A stretch of DNA of 64,000 nucleotides from an uncultured Desulfovibrio sp. Lineage in GTDB: Bacteria > Desulfobacterota > Desulfovibrionia > Desulfovibrionales > Desulfovibrionaceae. The stretch covers positions 1-64,000 of the forward strand of contig USBZ01000004.1 in the NCBI GenBank assembly GCA_900553065.1. Direction: 5' to 3'. This document shows, one piece after another, positions 27,363 through 34,771 of this stretch; the first letter of the stretch is position 1, and every line of letters begins with the position of its first letter. The notes beneath the pieces were generated by a model. The model was not told the DNA's origin. It saw nothing but the letters and a program-made list of their open reading frames with translations, and did not search any database. Made by a program: the position numbers and the translations under genes.

Positions 27363-27785
27363 CTATTTCACGGCGACGTATTTTTCCAATGCCTGAGCGG
27401 AGCAGGTCTGACCGCGCCAGAACGCAGAAGCCCAGAGCACGAACACGGCGGCCTGCGTGTCGTCGAGCTGCCGGAGCTTCGCTTCAAGGGTACGGCTGCT
27501 GCTGCCGTACTTTTTATCCAGCTCCTTTTTTCCGCAGAGCTCCGGAACATGGGTGAGCAGGTGGGCGGCGCGCAGGTGGGATGCGTCTATGACGATGTTC
27601 TTGTGCGCGTCTATGACGGTTTTCAATTCTTCAGCCGTAAAGAGCCGTTTGAGTTCGCCGACGGTGGTGAACCATGTGTCGATGGTCCAGGGAAGCATGA
27701 ACTCGGCTCCGGCCGTGCGGCTGCGGAAATGATCCCTGATCCAGACATCCTGCTCTTCAGGGGACGTGTGACCATAATGAAACAT
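27363..27785 (-). CDS. protein of unknown function, 140 residues
   Basis: I do not recognise this protein. It is soluble-looking and mostly helical, with no signal peptide or membrane segment. Notable segments are WTIDTWFTTVGELKRLFT, VIDAHKNIVIDASHLRAAHLL and a C-terminal LRQLDDTQAAVFVLWASAFW. GGAG lies upstream of the ATG, codon use resembles the neighbours, and the gene is only 15 bases downstream of the Nudix gene, so it is probably real and in the same transcript. Confidence 0.7.
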   Translation of the reverse strand: MFHYGHTSPEEQDVWIRDHFRSRTAGAEFMLPWTIDTWFTTVGELKRLFTAEELKTVIDAHKNIVIDASHLRAAHLLTHVPELCGKKELDKKYGSSSRTLEAKLRQLDDTQAAVFVLWASAFWRGQTCSAQALEKYVAVK

Positions 27786-27800
27786 GAGAACTCCGGAAGG

Positions 27801-28322
27801 CTAGAAGGGGCGGGTATAGGGAATGTCGCCGTATTCAAGGGAGGGATCTTCCGCGCAGGGCAGCAGGGGTCTGCGTCCCTCACGCCAGTCGCGGAAATGG
27901 GCGAGAATACGGGCATGATCGAAGCAGAGAGGGCCGGGGATGTGATCCGGATCGTAGAAGGCGGCCTCGGCGGCGTCGTCTCCGGCAAGCAGAGCGTCCG
28001 GATCGGTGCAGCGTCCTACGAAAACCGTGGTGAGGGTATGACAGCGCAGATCACGCAGCGGCCAGGAGTAGATGCCGAGAACCCCCTCAAGCTGAACGTC
28101 GAGTCCGGTTTCCTCTTTCATTTCGCGTACGGCGGCGTGTTCTGCGCTTTCCCCTTCCTCGATGAATCCGCCCGGAAGGGCCATGCCCAGCGGAGGATTC
28201 TTGCGACGGATCAGGATGATGCCTTTCTTTTCGTCGTAAATGACGACGTCGGCCGTGGGCAGAGGGTTGCTGTATTTTACCACAAGCGTCCCGCAGGACG
28301 GGCAATAACGGGGATGATTCAT
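27801..28322 (-). CDS. Nudix hydrolase with N-terminal zinc-ribbon pair
   Basis: A 173-residue Nudix hydrolase. The Nudix box fits the GX5EX7REUXEEXGU pattern starting at GGFIEEGESAEHAA and ending REMKEETGL. An N-terminal YCPSCG pair suggests a zinc ribbon, as in NudC-like and NADH-pyrophosphatase-related proteins. The substrate is probably a nucleoside diphosphate derivative and cannot be named. The ATG overlaps the stop of the upstream Sua5/YrdC gene (ATGA), indicating coupled translation. Confidence 0.9.
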   Translation of the reverse strand: MNHPRYCPSCGTLVVKYSNPLPTADVVIYDEKKGIILIRRKNPPLGMALPGGFIEEGESAEHAAVREMKEETGLDVQLEGVLGIYSWPLRDLRCHTLTTVFVGRCTDPDALLAGDDAAEAAFYDPDHIPGPLCFDHARILAHFRDWREGRRPLLPCAEDPSLEYGDIPYTRPF

Positions 28323-28972
28323 GCATGAACCTCGGAATGGGGATTCAGAATGTGAAAACCGGCCTGCCTGAGATCAGCCAGAGGCAGCGCGCCTTCTCTG
28401 AGCAGGCGCAGGTTCCGGCTGCCCAGAGGTTCCACGATGGTGCTGGCTTCTCCGCCGCCGGGAGCCGGAGGCTCGTCGAGAACGCCGTCCGTTTCCGGCA
28501 TCAGGGAGAGAAGAAGTTCCGGGTCAAGTTCGGACGCCGCCGTGACGGCTTTCCGGCCGCTGATGTTTGCGCTGCTTGAAACAATGGGAAATCCGCTCTG
28601 TTCGGCCAGCGCCCGGGCGGCGGGATGCGAGCTTATGCGGGCGGCTATTTTTCCGCTGCCGCCGGTGAGGGCTTCGGGAAGCTCGGGGCGGGCGGGCAGA
28701 AGAAGCGTGAGCGGACCGGGCCAGAAGCGGGCCAGAGCGCTCATATCGTCGGCAAGGGCGGGGTCGGGGATGGCCACGAGCGCGAGCTGCTCGAAGCTGC
28801 CCAGAATGACGGGCAGCGGCATGGAGAGAGAACGGCGCTTGCAGTGGAATACGCGCAGCACCGCTTCGGCATTGTCGGCGCGGCAGCCGATGCCGAAAAA
28901 GGTTTCCGTGGGGTAGAGAATCACGCCGCCGAGACGTAAGCGGCGGGCGGCTTCCTGAAGGGATAGAGTCAC
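28319..28972 (-). CDS. tsaC: Sua5/YciO/YrdC-type threonylcarbamoyl-AMP synthase
   Basis: A 217-residue YrdC-domain protein. Members make threonylcarbamoyl-AMP for the t6A37 tRNA modification. It shows GGVILYPTETFFGIGC (the family start), FHCKRRSLSMPLPVIL, the WPGPLTLLLPA motif and SSSANISGRKAV. It is a single-domain TsaC-like form without the Sua5 C-terminal domain. The start is GTG at 28972 with GGAGG five bases upstream. The window also encodes MtaB, which acts on the t6A product. YciO-like paralogues cannot be excluded. Confidence 0.85.
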   Translation of the reverse strand: MTLSLQEAARRLRLGGVILYPTETFFGIGCRADNAEAVLRVFHCKRRSLSMPLPVILGSFEQLALVAIPDPALADDMSALARFWPGPLTLLLPARPELPEALTGGSGKIAARISSHPAARALAEQSGFPIVSSSANISGRKAVTAASELDPELLLSLMPETDGVLDEPPAPGGGEASTIVEPLGSRNLRLLREGALPLADLRQAGFHILNPHSEVHA

Positions 28973-28974
28973 GC

Positions 28975-29003
28975 TTGCCTCCGTGGAAGGGTAAGCCTAT
29001 ACT
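28975..29003 (+). promoter_or_regulatory. promoter of rlmH
   Basis: TTGCCT (28975-28980) and TATACT (28998-29003) are 17 bases apart. The start site would fall at or next to the A of the rlmH ATG at 29010, suggesting a leaderless mRNA. The promoter overlaps the start of the divergent tsaC gene. Confidence 0.6.
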
Positions 29004-29009
29004 GAACAC

Positions 29010-29486
29010 ATGAGTTTGAAAACTTTGCGCATCATGACAGTCGGCAGGCCGCATGCTCCTTTCTGGAAGGATGCCGCGGCCCATTATCTGGAACGGCTTT
29101 CCCGCTGGAGAAAGGTGACGGATACCGTCATCCGCGACTCCGATCCCGCACTGCCGGTCGCCCGGCGCGTGGAGGATGAAGGAAAGCGCATTCTTGCGGC
29201 GCTCTCGCCGCAGGATATCGTGGTATGCCTCGATGAAAAGGGGCGTTCCATGACATCCCGGGAATTTTCACGCTTTTTGGACGGAATGTCTACTGATGCG
29301 ACGCGTCGCCCGTGCTTCATTGTGGGCGGCCCCTTCGGGCTGCATGACTCCGTTCGGGAAAAGGCCCGCCACCTCATAGCGTTCGGCCCGCAGACGCTCC
29401 CGCATGAGCTGGCCCGCGTGGTGCTGCTCGAACAGCTTTACCGGGCGGAAACGCTGCTGCGGAACATGCCGTACCATCACGACTGA
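29010..29486 (+). CDS. rlmH: 23S rRNA pseudouridine-1915 N3-methyltransferase RlmH
   Basis: A SPOUT methyltransferase of 158 residues that methylates pseudouridine 1915 of 23S rRNA on the assembled ribosome. Typical motifs are DIVVCLDEKGRSMTSREFSRFL, FIVGGPFGLHDSVREKA, and the knot end LPHELARVVLLEQLYRAETLLRNMPYHHD. No ribosome-binding site stands close to the ATG, and a promoter ends 6 bases before it. Confidence 0.96.
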   Translation: MSLKTLRIMTVGRPHAPFWKDAAAHYLERLSRWRKVTDTVIRDSDPALPVARRVEDEGKRILAALSPQDIVVCLDEKGRSMTSREFSRFLDGMSTDATRRPCFIVGGPFGLHDSVREKARHLIAFGPQTLPHELARVVLLEQLYRAETLLRNMPYHHD

Positions 29487-29559
29487 CAACAGCCGTACGC
29501 CAGATGGGCAGCGTTTTTTGTTTGCATGCGGCCGGAACAGGACCGCATGCCCTGCCCTC

Positions 29560-30203
29560 TCAGCGCGATGCTTCCCGTGCCGGATCGTCAAGACAGCGCT
29601 GCAGGTCGTCGGCAAGTCTGCCGATATGTATGCCGTCCACAAAGGAATGATGGACCTGCACGGAAAAGGGCAGCAGGATTCGGCCTTCCCTTGAGGTATA
29701 CTTTCCCCAGTCAAAAAGTGGGACCGCACTGTCCTTCCTGCCTGAAACGGTATGGGAAATGTGCGTGTAGGCAACCCAGGCATGGGGGAGAAGATGAACA
29801 CATCCTCATCCGGCGGACCAGAAACGTACTCCTTCTGCGCATCCGCCTTTGCTTTTGCCCGCTCCACATAGGTTTCCATGCTGTCCGCCATGTCGACACG
29901 GACGAATTTGAACAGTTCCGTGTGAGGATCAAGCCAGGTGAAGGAGGTGTGGACGCGTTCCAGCAGCGCAGGCTTCCCTTCGATGAAGCGGTAGCGGAAT
30001 TCTTCCAGCCTTTCGGCACAGCAGGTGACGGTGTAGATGAGAGACAGCGTGAAGGAGAGCCGACGGCTGCGCACGAAGGGCAGAAAATGGGTGATGTCCA
30101 GCTCGAAGGTGACGCAGTACTGAGGTTCCAGCGCATGGCGGAAGATCCGGCAGTGTTCGGCTCTTTTCCAGCGCTCCATGTCCATGAATTGAAAGGCCGT
30201 CAT
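29560..30203 (-). pseudogene. cat: chloramphenicol acetyltransferase (CatA type) with a one-base frameshift
   Basis: The region encodes a classic CAT trimer enzyme of about 214 residues once one frameshift is repaired. From the ATG at 30203 (GGAG upstream) it reads MTAFQFMDMERWKRAEHCR, then TFELDITHFLPFVR, and EEFRYRF to FIFSPMP. At about 29777 one base is missing. Restoring a T (minus strand) gives PWVAYTHI, GKYTSREGRILLPFSVQ and the catalytic VHHSFVDG, ending at a stop at 29560-29562. Unrepaired, the frame runs on without homology and lacks the catalytic histidine. This is either a recent inactivating mutation or a sequencing or assembly error. Confidence 0.85.
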
Positions 30204-30222
30204 AGCGTTGCTCCGTTTTGGG

Positions 30223-31830
30223 TCAGCTTTCTTCTCCCGCCATTCTTCTGAGTTCGGCTTCTCGGGCTCTGGCGTCGAGAGGGCGGCAGAGCGTGAAGGT
30301 TTCGTCTCCGCGCACCTCCTTGGACACCTGAAAATGCTGGGCAGCCCGGGCGGCAAGCTGCGGCCAGTGCGTGATGATGAGAAGCTGCCTTTTGGTGGCC
30401 AGATCATGCAGCCTGTCGGATACGCGGTTCAGCGTGATGCCGCCGACACCGGCATCCACTTCGTCGAAGATGAGTGTGGCGTCTTCTCCCGTAGCCTGTA
30501 CGCCGACCACGGCCAGCATGAAGCGTGAAAGCTCGCCGCCGGAGGCGATTTTGTCCAGAGGCTGCGGATGCTGGCCCGGATTGGGGGCCCACAGCAGGCG
30601 GTAGCGGTCTTCCACGCAGGCAGGGCAGATGACCTTCACCTTGTCTTCCACCTGAGGCCATACCTCATGAGGAACGCATTCAGGCTCCACATGAACGCGT
30701 TCGGAAAAGCCGAGTCCGGCCAGCTCTCTTTCCAGCGCCGTGCAGAATGCGGCGGAGGCCTCTTTGCGGCCCGCGTTGCATTCTTCAAGTATTGCATGAA
30801 GTTTTTTGGAGAGTTCCCGTTCCTGCTTTTCCAGCCTGTGCAGATCAAGACCGCAGGCATCGAGGAAGGAGAGGTTTTCTGTGATTTCGTCCCGGAGTCG
30901 GAGAATTTCAGGAATGGTCCGGCGCATGCGGCGCTTGAGCTGCGACAGCTCGTAGAGGCGTGCCTCAAGCTCATCGGGATCGTATTCGCAGTCGCAGGAG
31001 GGCGTGCTGCGGAAGCGCCGCGTCAGTTCCCGGGCTTCTTCCTCGAAGTTCAGAAGCGATTCGAGAGACGGCGTGAATGTTTCGTCTTCCTGGGCAAGCC
31101 CATGGAGCAGGCGTTCCAGTTCGCCCAGCATGGTGGAAAGTCCGGCTCCCTCGCCGCCGAGCATGAGCTCCAGACCCTGCTCATACTGTGAGCGCAGATG
31201 TTCCAGCCCCTTCATTTCCGTACGGGCCTTTTCCAGCCGCTCTTCCTCTCCCTCTTCAGGCGCGACGCGTTCGATTTCCTTCTGCTGCATTTCCAGAAGC
31301 TCCCGCTTCTCGCTCAGCATTTCCATGCGCTCCAGCAGTTTGCGCCGCTGCTCCGCTACGTCCTTGAGTTCCTTCAGAACGGCATCCTTGCGGGAAACCA
31401 GCGTCCGGTCGGGAAGAAAGGAATCGATGAGAGAGGCCTGATAGGAGGCCTGAAGAAGGCGTTGCTGCCCGTGCTGACTGACATGGAAAAGAAGAACGGG
31501 GCGCAGGGCACGCACGGTTTCCTGCGAGGTGAGGGTACCGTTGAGGAAAAAGTGACTGCGACCGGACGAGGCGGAAAGTTCTCTTCGGAGCACGATTTCC
31601 TCTTCCCCCTGTTCGCCTTGTCTGGTGAAGAGCGCCTCTACCTGCGCCTTGTCCCGGCCGGGGCGCACCATGTCGGTAGAGAGTTTGTCTCCCAGAACAA
31701 AGTTGATGGCCTTGAGAATGAAGCTCTTGCCTGCGCCGGTTTCGCCCGTGAGGACGTTCATTCCGTCGCCGAATTCAAGCTCCATGTCGTCAATGAGGGC
31801 CAGGCCGCGTATGCGCAGATATTCCAGCAT
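30223..31830 (-). CDS. recN: DNA repair protein RecN
   Basis: An SMC-like ATPase of 535 residues acting early in double-strand break repair. The N-terminal part has RIRGLALIDDMELEFGDGMNVLTGETGAGKS (Walker A). Long coiled-coil arms span about 150-370 with a CDCEYDPDE segment. The C-terminal head has SGGELSRFMLAV (ABC signature), LIFDEVDAGVGG (Walker B) and ITHWPQLAARA. It is preceded by a good sigma-70 promoter. I do not see a LexA box. Confidence 0.96.
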   Translation of the reverse strand: MLEYLRIRGLALIDDMELEFGDGMNVLTGETGAGKSFILKAINFVLGDKLSTDMVRPGRDKAQVEALFTRQGEQGEEEIVLRRELSASSGRSHFFLNGTLTSQETVRALRPVLLFHVSQHGQQRLLQASYQASLIDSFLPDRTLVSRKDAVLKELKDVAEQRRKLLERMEMLSEKRELLEMQQKEIERVAPEEGEEERLEKARTEMKGLEHLRSQYEQGLELMLGGEGAGLSTMLGELERLLHGLAQEDETFTPSLESLLNFEEEARELTRRFRSTPSCDCEYDPDELEARLYELSQLKRRMRRTIPEILRLRDEITENLSFLDACGLDLHRLEKQERELSKKLHAILEECNAGRKEASAAFCTALERELAGLGFSERVHVEPECVPHEVWPQVEDKVKVICPACVEDRYRLLWAPNPGQHPQPLDKIASGGELSRFMLAVVGVQATGEDATLIFDEVDAGVGGITLNRVSDRLHDLATKRQLLIITHWPQLAARAAQHFQVSKEVRGDETFTLCRPLDARAREAELRRMAGEES

Positions 31831-31875
31831 GATTCCACCAGAAAAGGGTTAGGGGGATTTTCCCGATGGAATCAT

Positions 31876-31903
31876 CTTTTATTGAAAAAATGTAAAAAGT
31901 CAA
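31876..31903 (-). promoter_or_regulatory. promoter of recN
   Basis: On the minus strand TTGACT (31898-31903) is followed after 16 bases by TAAAAG (31876-31881). The leader would be about 40 nt. Confidence 0.6.
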
Positions 31904-32131
31904 GAATAAATTTACTCGTCGATAAATCAAAAATTGATGACGGGCGCGGCCGAAAAAGCCCAGATGGGCGGAACGTGGCGGGTGTTGAAACGGGATGAAA
32001 GGGCTGTCCGGCTGGCGTCGTACTAAAGCCAGCGGTTGATGGAGCGGAGAAAGAAGCAGGCGGTCGGGCACAATAAAAGAGCCGGGGCCGCATTCTCTTC
32101 TCTGTGCGGCGCTTTCCTGTTCTCGTCAGGA

Positions 32132-32164
32132 GAAAAAAGCGGCACGGCCTTGCGAGACCGTGCC
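32132..32164 (-). terminator. terminator after the cbiK-aminotransferase gene
   Basis: A GGCACGG/CCGTGCC stem (32141-32147 with 32158-32164) with a partly paired loop is followed on the minus strand by GCTTTTTT. Confidence 0.8.
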
Positions 32165-32171
32165 GGTGAAA

Positions 32172-33368
32172 TCAGTTCTGAAGCGCCTTGCGGAATCCTT
32201 CGGCAGAGCGTTCGATGACGGCGTCTTCCACGGCAAAGGACAGGCGGAAGTAGCCGGGGTATCCGAAACCGGAGCTCGGCACGGCGAGCACGAGGTTCTG
32301 CGTCAGTTTTTCCACGATGGCCTTGTCGTCGCCGCCGGGGGCCTTGGGGAAGAAGTAGAAGGTGCCTTTAGGCAGGGTGAACTCGTAGCCTGCGTCGGCC
32401 AGAATGGCGGCGAGGCGGTTGCGGCGCTTCGTATAGATGGCGAGTGCCTCGTCGGTGGAGGTGCCGAGGCATTCGGCCATGAGGTACTGCCCGATGACGG
32501 GAGGATTCACGAAACCGAGCACACGGTTGGAGAAGATGAGTCCGTCCATGAGATTGTCGGCATCTTCCATGGCGGGATTGACCGCAATATAGCCCACGCG
32601 CTCACCGGCCATGCCGTAGTTCTTGGCAAAGGAGCTGATGACCACGCTGTGGCGGTAGAGAGGAAGAGCGGACGGCACTTCCAGTCCGTCGTAGGCCAGG
32701 AAGCGGTACGGTTCATCCGCCACAAGGTAGATCACGCGTCCGATCTTTCTGGAAGCCTCTTCCAGCATGGCGGCAAGGTCGGCGATGTCTTTTTCGGAGT
32801 AGACGGCGCCGGAAGGATTGTTGGGAGAGTTGATGATGAGAGCGCGGGTCTTCGGCGTGACGGCCGCAGCAAGGGCTTCTACGTCGGGGCCGAAGTCTTC
32901 CGCCCGGCAGGGCACGGGACGGAGCGTTCCGCCGTGATTGCCCACATAGAAGCGATATTCGCCGAAGAAGGGAGCCACGGTGAGCACTTCGTCGCCGGGC
33001 TCGAGAACGGTGTGGAAGAAGGCGTTCATCACGCCTGCGGCGCCGCAGCCGAGCATGACGTGAGCAGCCTTGAGCGGGGTGTGCTGCTGCTCGCTCAGCC
33101 AGGCGGCCAGCTTTTCTCTGGCCCAGCCGAATCCGCCGTTGGGCATGTATCCGAGAATGCCGGGTTCGGACAGTCGCGCGGTAAGAGCCTCCATGGCCCG
33201 GGCCGCTTCGGCGGGCGGCGCGAGATCGGGATTGCCGAGACTGAAGTCGCAGACGGCATCGTTGCCGTACTTTTTGCGCAGTTCGATACCGGCTTCGAAC
33301 ATGCGTCGGATCATGGATCCCTGAGAGAGATTCTGCTCCATGGCGGAGCTGATGACGGATGAGTACAT
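32172..33368 (-). CDS. aminotransferase part with its own predicted start
   Basis: This is the possible independent product of the fused frame (398 residues). AAGGAG lies at 33375-33380, six bases upstream of the ATG at 33368, which is ideal spacing and stronger than most starts here. The sequence from MYSSVISSAMEQNLSQGSMIRRMFEAG is a natural start for this class of aminotransferase. I infer that it was once, or still is, translated separately. The substrate is unknown; the family includes aspartate and aromatic aminotransferases. Confidence 0.6.
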   Translation of the reverse strand: MYSSVISSAMEQNLSQGSMIRRMFEAGIELRKKYGNDAVCDFSLGNPDLAPPAEAARAMEALTARLSEPGILGYMPNGGFGWAREKLAAWLSEQQHTPLKAAHVMLGCGAAGVMNAFFHTVLEPGDEVLTVAPFFGEYRFYVGNHGGTLRPVPCRAEDFGPDVEALAAAVTPKTRALIINSPNNPSGAVYSEKDIADLAAMLEEASRKIGRVIYLVADEPYRFLAYDGLEVPSALPLYRHSVVISSFAKNYGMAGERVGYIAVNPAMEDADNLMDGLIFSNRVLGFVNPPVIGQYLMAECLGTSTDEALAIYTKRRNRLAAILADAGYEFTLPKGTFYFFPKAPGGDDKAIVEKLTQNLVLAVPSSGFGYPGYFRLSFAVEDAVIERSAEGFRKALQN

Positions 33369-34322
33369 GACAGACTCCTTGAGAAAAGGAAGGGCATCGG
33401 AGGAAACGGCAGGAGCAGCGGTACACGCATGGGGCGCCGAACCATCGGCGTTTCCTGCCTCGGAAAGAAGCGTGACGGCGGGATCGGGCGCCTCAAGAGC
33501 GGAGGCCAGCCGGTTCAGCCAGAGGTCGATGAAGGCGGGATCGTCGGCAAGTCCCCTCAGTTCCGCCTGACAGCGGAAGCCTGCCTTTTCAAGACGGCTT
33601 TTCCAGGAAGAGGGAGAAGAACCCGCCATGTCTTCCAGGGTATGTCTTCCCACCACGGAGAGCAGGGGCAGCAGCCATACGCGGCTCTCCGGCGACGTTT
33701 CCGCGCTCAGAGAAGGCAGCAGCAGGTCGAGTCCGTCGGATGCGGGCGCGTCTTTTGTGGCTTCGTCCGGGCGTATCATGCCGGAGCCGACCATGCAGGC
33801 TACATGGATACGGGCATCCCGTGCGCTGACGGCGCTGCCGAGGCGGCGATAGAGAATGTCGCATTCGTGGCGGCTGCCGTGAGCCATGAAAATGACCGGC
33901 TCCACGGCAGAGCGCAGCGGAGAGATATGGTTGAGCAGCGTTTCCGCCGCTTCGGCCACGCAGGGAGCCTCGGGATCAAGGCCGTAGAGCAGGGGACGGC
34001 CGAGACTGACGGAAAGTCCGCCTTCTTCCAGAACGGCGCGACAATCGGCAGCTACGGCGCTGTATTCCATGCCCGGGATGATGTGCAGGGGCTGGACGGT
34101 CACATGAGTATAGCGCTCAAAGCGCATGCGTCTCAGCGCCTTGAGCACGGAGTCGGACTTGGTACGGGAACTGGCCAGCCGCAGGCGCATGGTTTCCGAA
34201 GTGAATGCCCAGCGCACCGGCAGACGGAAGCGCGCTTCGGCCGCCGTCTGTACGGCGCGCAGCGCCGCTGCTCCGCGGATGTTGCCGCAGCCGTAGGCTA
34301 CCAGAAGAATGCCGCGTTTCAT
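32172..34322 (-). CDS. fusion of CbiK cobaltochelatase and a PLP aminotransferase
   Basis: One uninterrupted 716-codon frame joins two enzymes. Residues 1-275 are CbiK, the anaerobic sirohydrochlorin/precorrin-2 cobaltochelatase: LHIIPGMEY, VIFMAHGSRHECDILY with H148, and LLPLLSVVGRHTLEDMAGSSPSSWKSRLE with H227, the two histidines expected to bind metal. It has no signal peptide, so it is cytoplasmic. Residues 276-318 are a linker rich in alanine and serine. Residues 319-716 are a complete fold-type I aminotransferase with SLGNPDLAPP, NSPNNPSGAVYS and the PLP lysine in SSFAKNYGMAGERVGY. A strong internal ribosome-binding site precedes codon 319. The ATG overlaps the stop of the DUF523 gene. 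A fusion protein, separate aminotransferase, or both could be made. Confidence 0.88.
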   Translation of the reverse strand: MKRGILLVAYGCGNIRGAAALRAVQTAAEARFRLPVRWAFTSETMRLRLASSRTKSDSVLKALRRMRFERYTHVTVQPLHIIPGMEYSAVAADCRAVLEEGGLSVSLGRPLLYGLDPEAPCVAEAAETLLNHISPLRSAVEPVIFMAHGSRHECDILYRRLGSAVSARDARIHVACMVGSGMIRPDEATKDAPASDGLDLLLPSLSAETSPESRVWLLPLLSVVGRHTLEDMAGSSPSSWKSRLEKAGFRCQAELRGLADDPAFIDLWLNRLASALEAPDPAVTLLSEAGNADGSAPHACTAAPAVSSDALPFLKESVMYSSVISSAMEQNLSQGSMIRRMFEAGIELRKKYGNDAVCDFSLGNPDLAPPAEAARAMEALTARLSEPGILGYMPNGGFGWAREKLAAWLSEQQHTPLKAAHVMLGCGAAGVMNAFFHTVLEPGDEVLTVAPFFGEYRFYVGNHGGTLRPVPCRAEDFGPDVEALAAAVTPKTRALIINSPNNPSGAVYSEKDIADLAAMLEEASRKIGRVIYLVADEPYRFLAYDGLEVPSALPLYRHSVVISSFAKNYGMAGERVGYIAVNPAMEDADNLMDGLIFSNRVLGFVNPPVIGQYLMAECLGTSTDEALAIYTKRRNRLAAILADAGYEFTLPKGTFYFFPKAPGGDDKAIVEKLTQNLVLAVPSSGFGYPGYFRLSFAVEDAVIERSAEGFRKALQN

Positions 34323-34771
34323 GCCTTGTCCGCAGAAAACGTTTCTTCGGTAAAAATCTGGAATCCCTTTTTGCGGAGCAGCGCGGCAAAGAGACCGTCG
34401 CCGTCGACGAGCGTTCGGGTGAACGTCCCGTCATAGATGCGTCCGCAGCCGCAGGACGGCGATCTCGCCTTTAAAATGGCGGCAGAGCAGCCGTATTCTT
34501 CGGCAATGTAGAGCGCAGCTTCCGCGCCGGAGCTGAAGGCTTCGGTCACGTCCTCGCCGGTTGCGGAAAGAACGCGTCCGTCCTTCTGTTCACTGGGAGT
34601 GCGAGGCGTAGGCAGACCGCCCAGCACTTCGGGGCAGACGGGAACGGCCTCTCCCTTTTCCACAAGAGCGGCAATTTCGGGGCGCAGGTTCGAGCCGCCG
34701 TCATAGCGGCACGGGGTACCGGCAAGACAGGCGCTCACCACATAGCGGCAGGGCTTCTGAAAGTCAGTCAA
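34319..34771 (-). CDS. DUF523 family protein
   Basis: A 150-residue DUF523 protein. The pattern RYVVSACLAGTPCRYDGGSN, PVCPEVLGGLPTPRTPSE and KARSPSCGCGRIYDGTFT is typical, with several conserved cysteines that could bind metal. Function is unknown. I chose the TTG at 34771, which overlaps the purM stop and has GGTGGAGA upstream; another TTG at 34813 would add 14 residues not found in the family. The stop overlaps the cbiK start (ATGA). Confidence 0.85.
   Translation of the reverse strand: MTDFQKPCRYVVSACLAGTPCRYDGGSNLRPEIAALVEKGEAVPVCPEVLGGLPTPRTPSEQKDGRVLSATGEDVTEAFSSGAEAALYIAEEYGCSAAILKARSPSCGCGRIYDGTFTRTLVDGDGLFAALLRKKGFQIFTEETFSADKA

Larger units (their letters stand above)
31831..32171. 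other. intergenic region upstream of recN
   Basis: The 341 bases hold the recN promoter in an AT-rich patch and, at the right end, the terminator of the cbiK-aminotransferase gene. I see no gene in it. Confidence 0.6.

Noticed and set aside
29268..29560. Continuation of the cat frame beyond the frameshift into rlmH
   Set aside because: The residues after the shift do not match CAT, while the alternative frame restores the catalytic motif and a stop at 29560.
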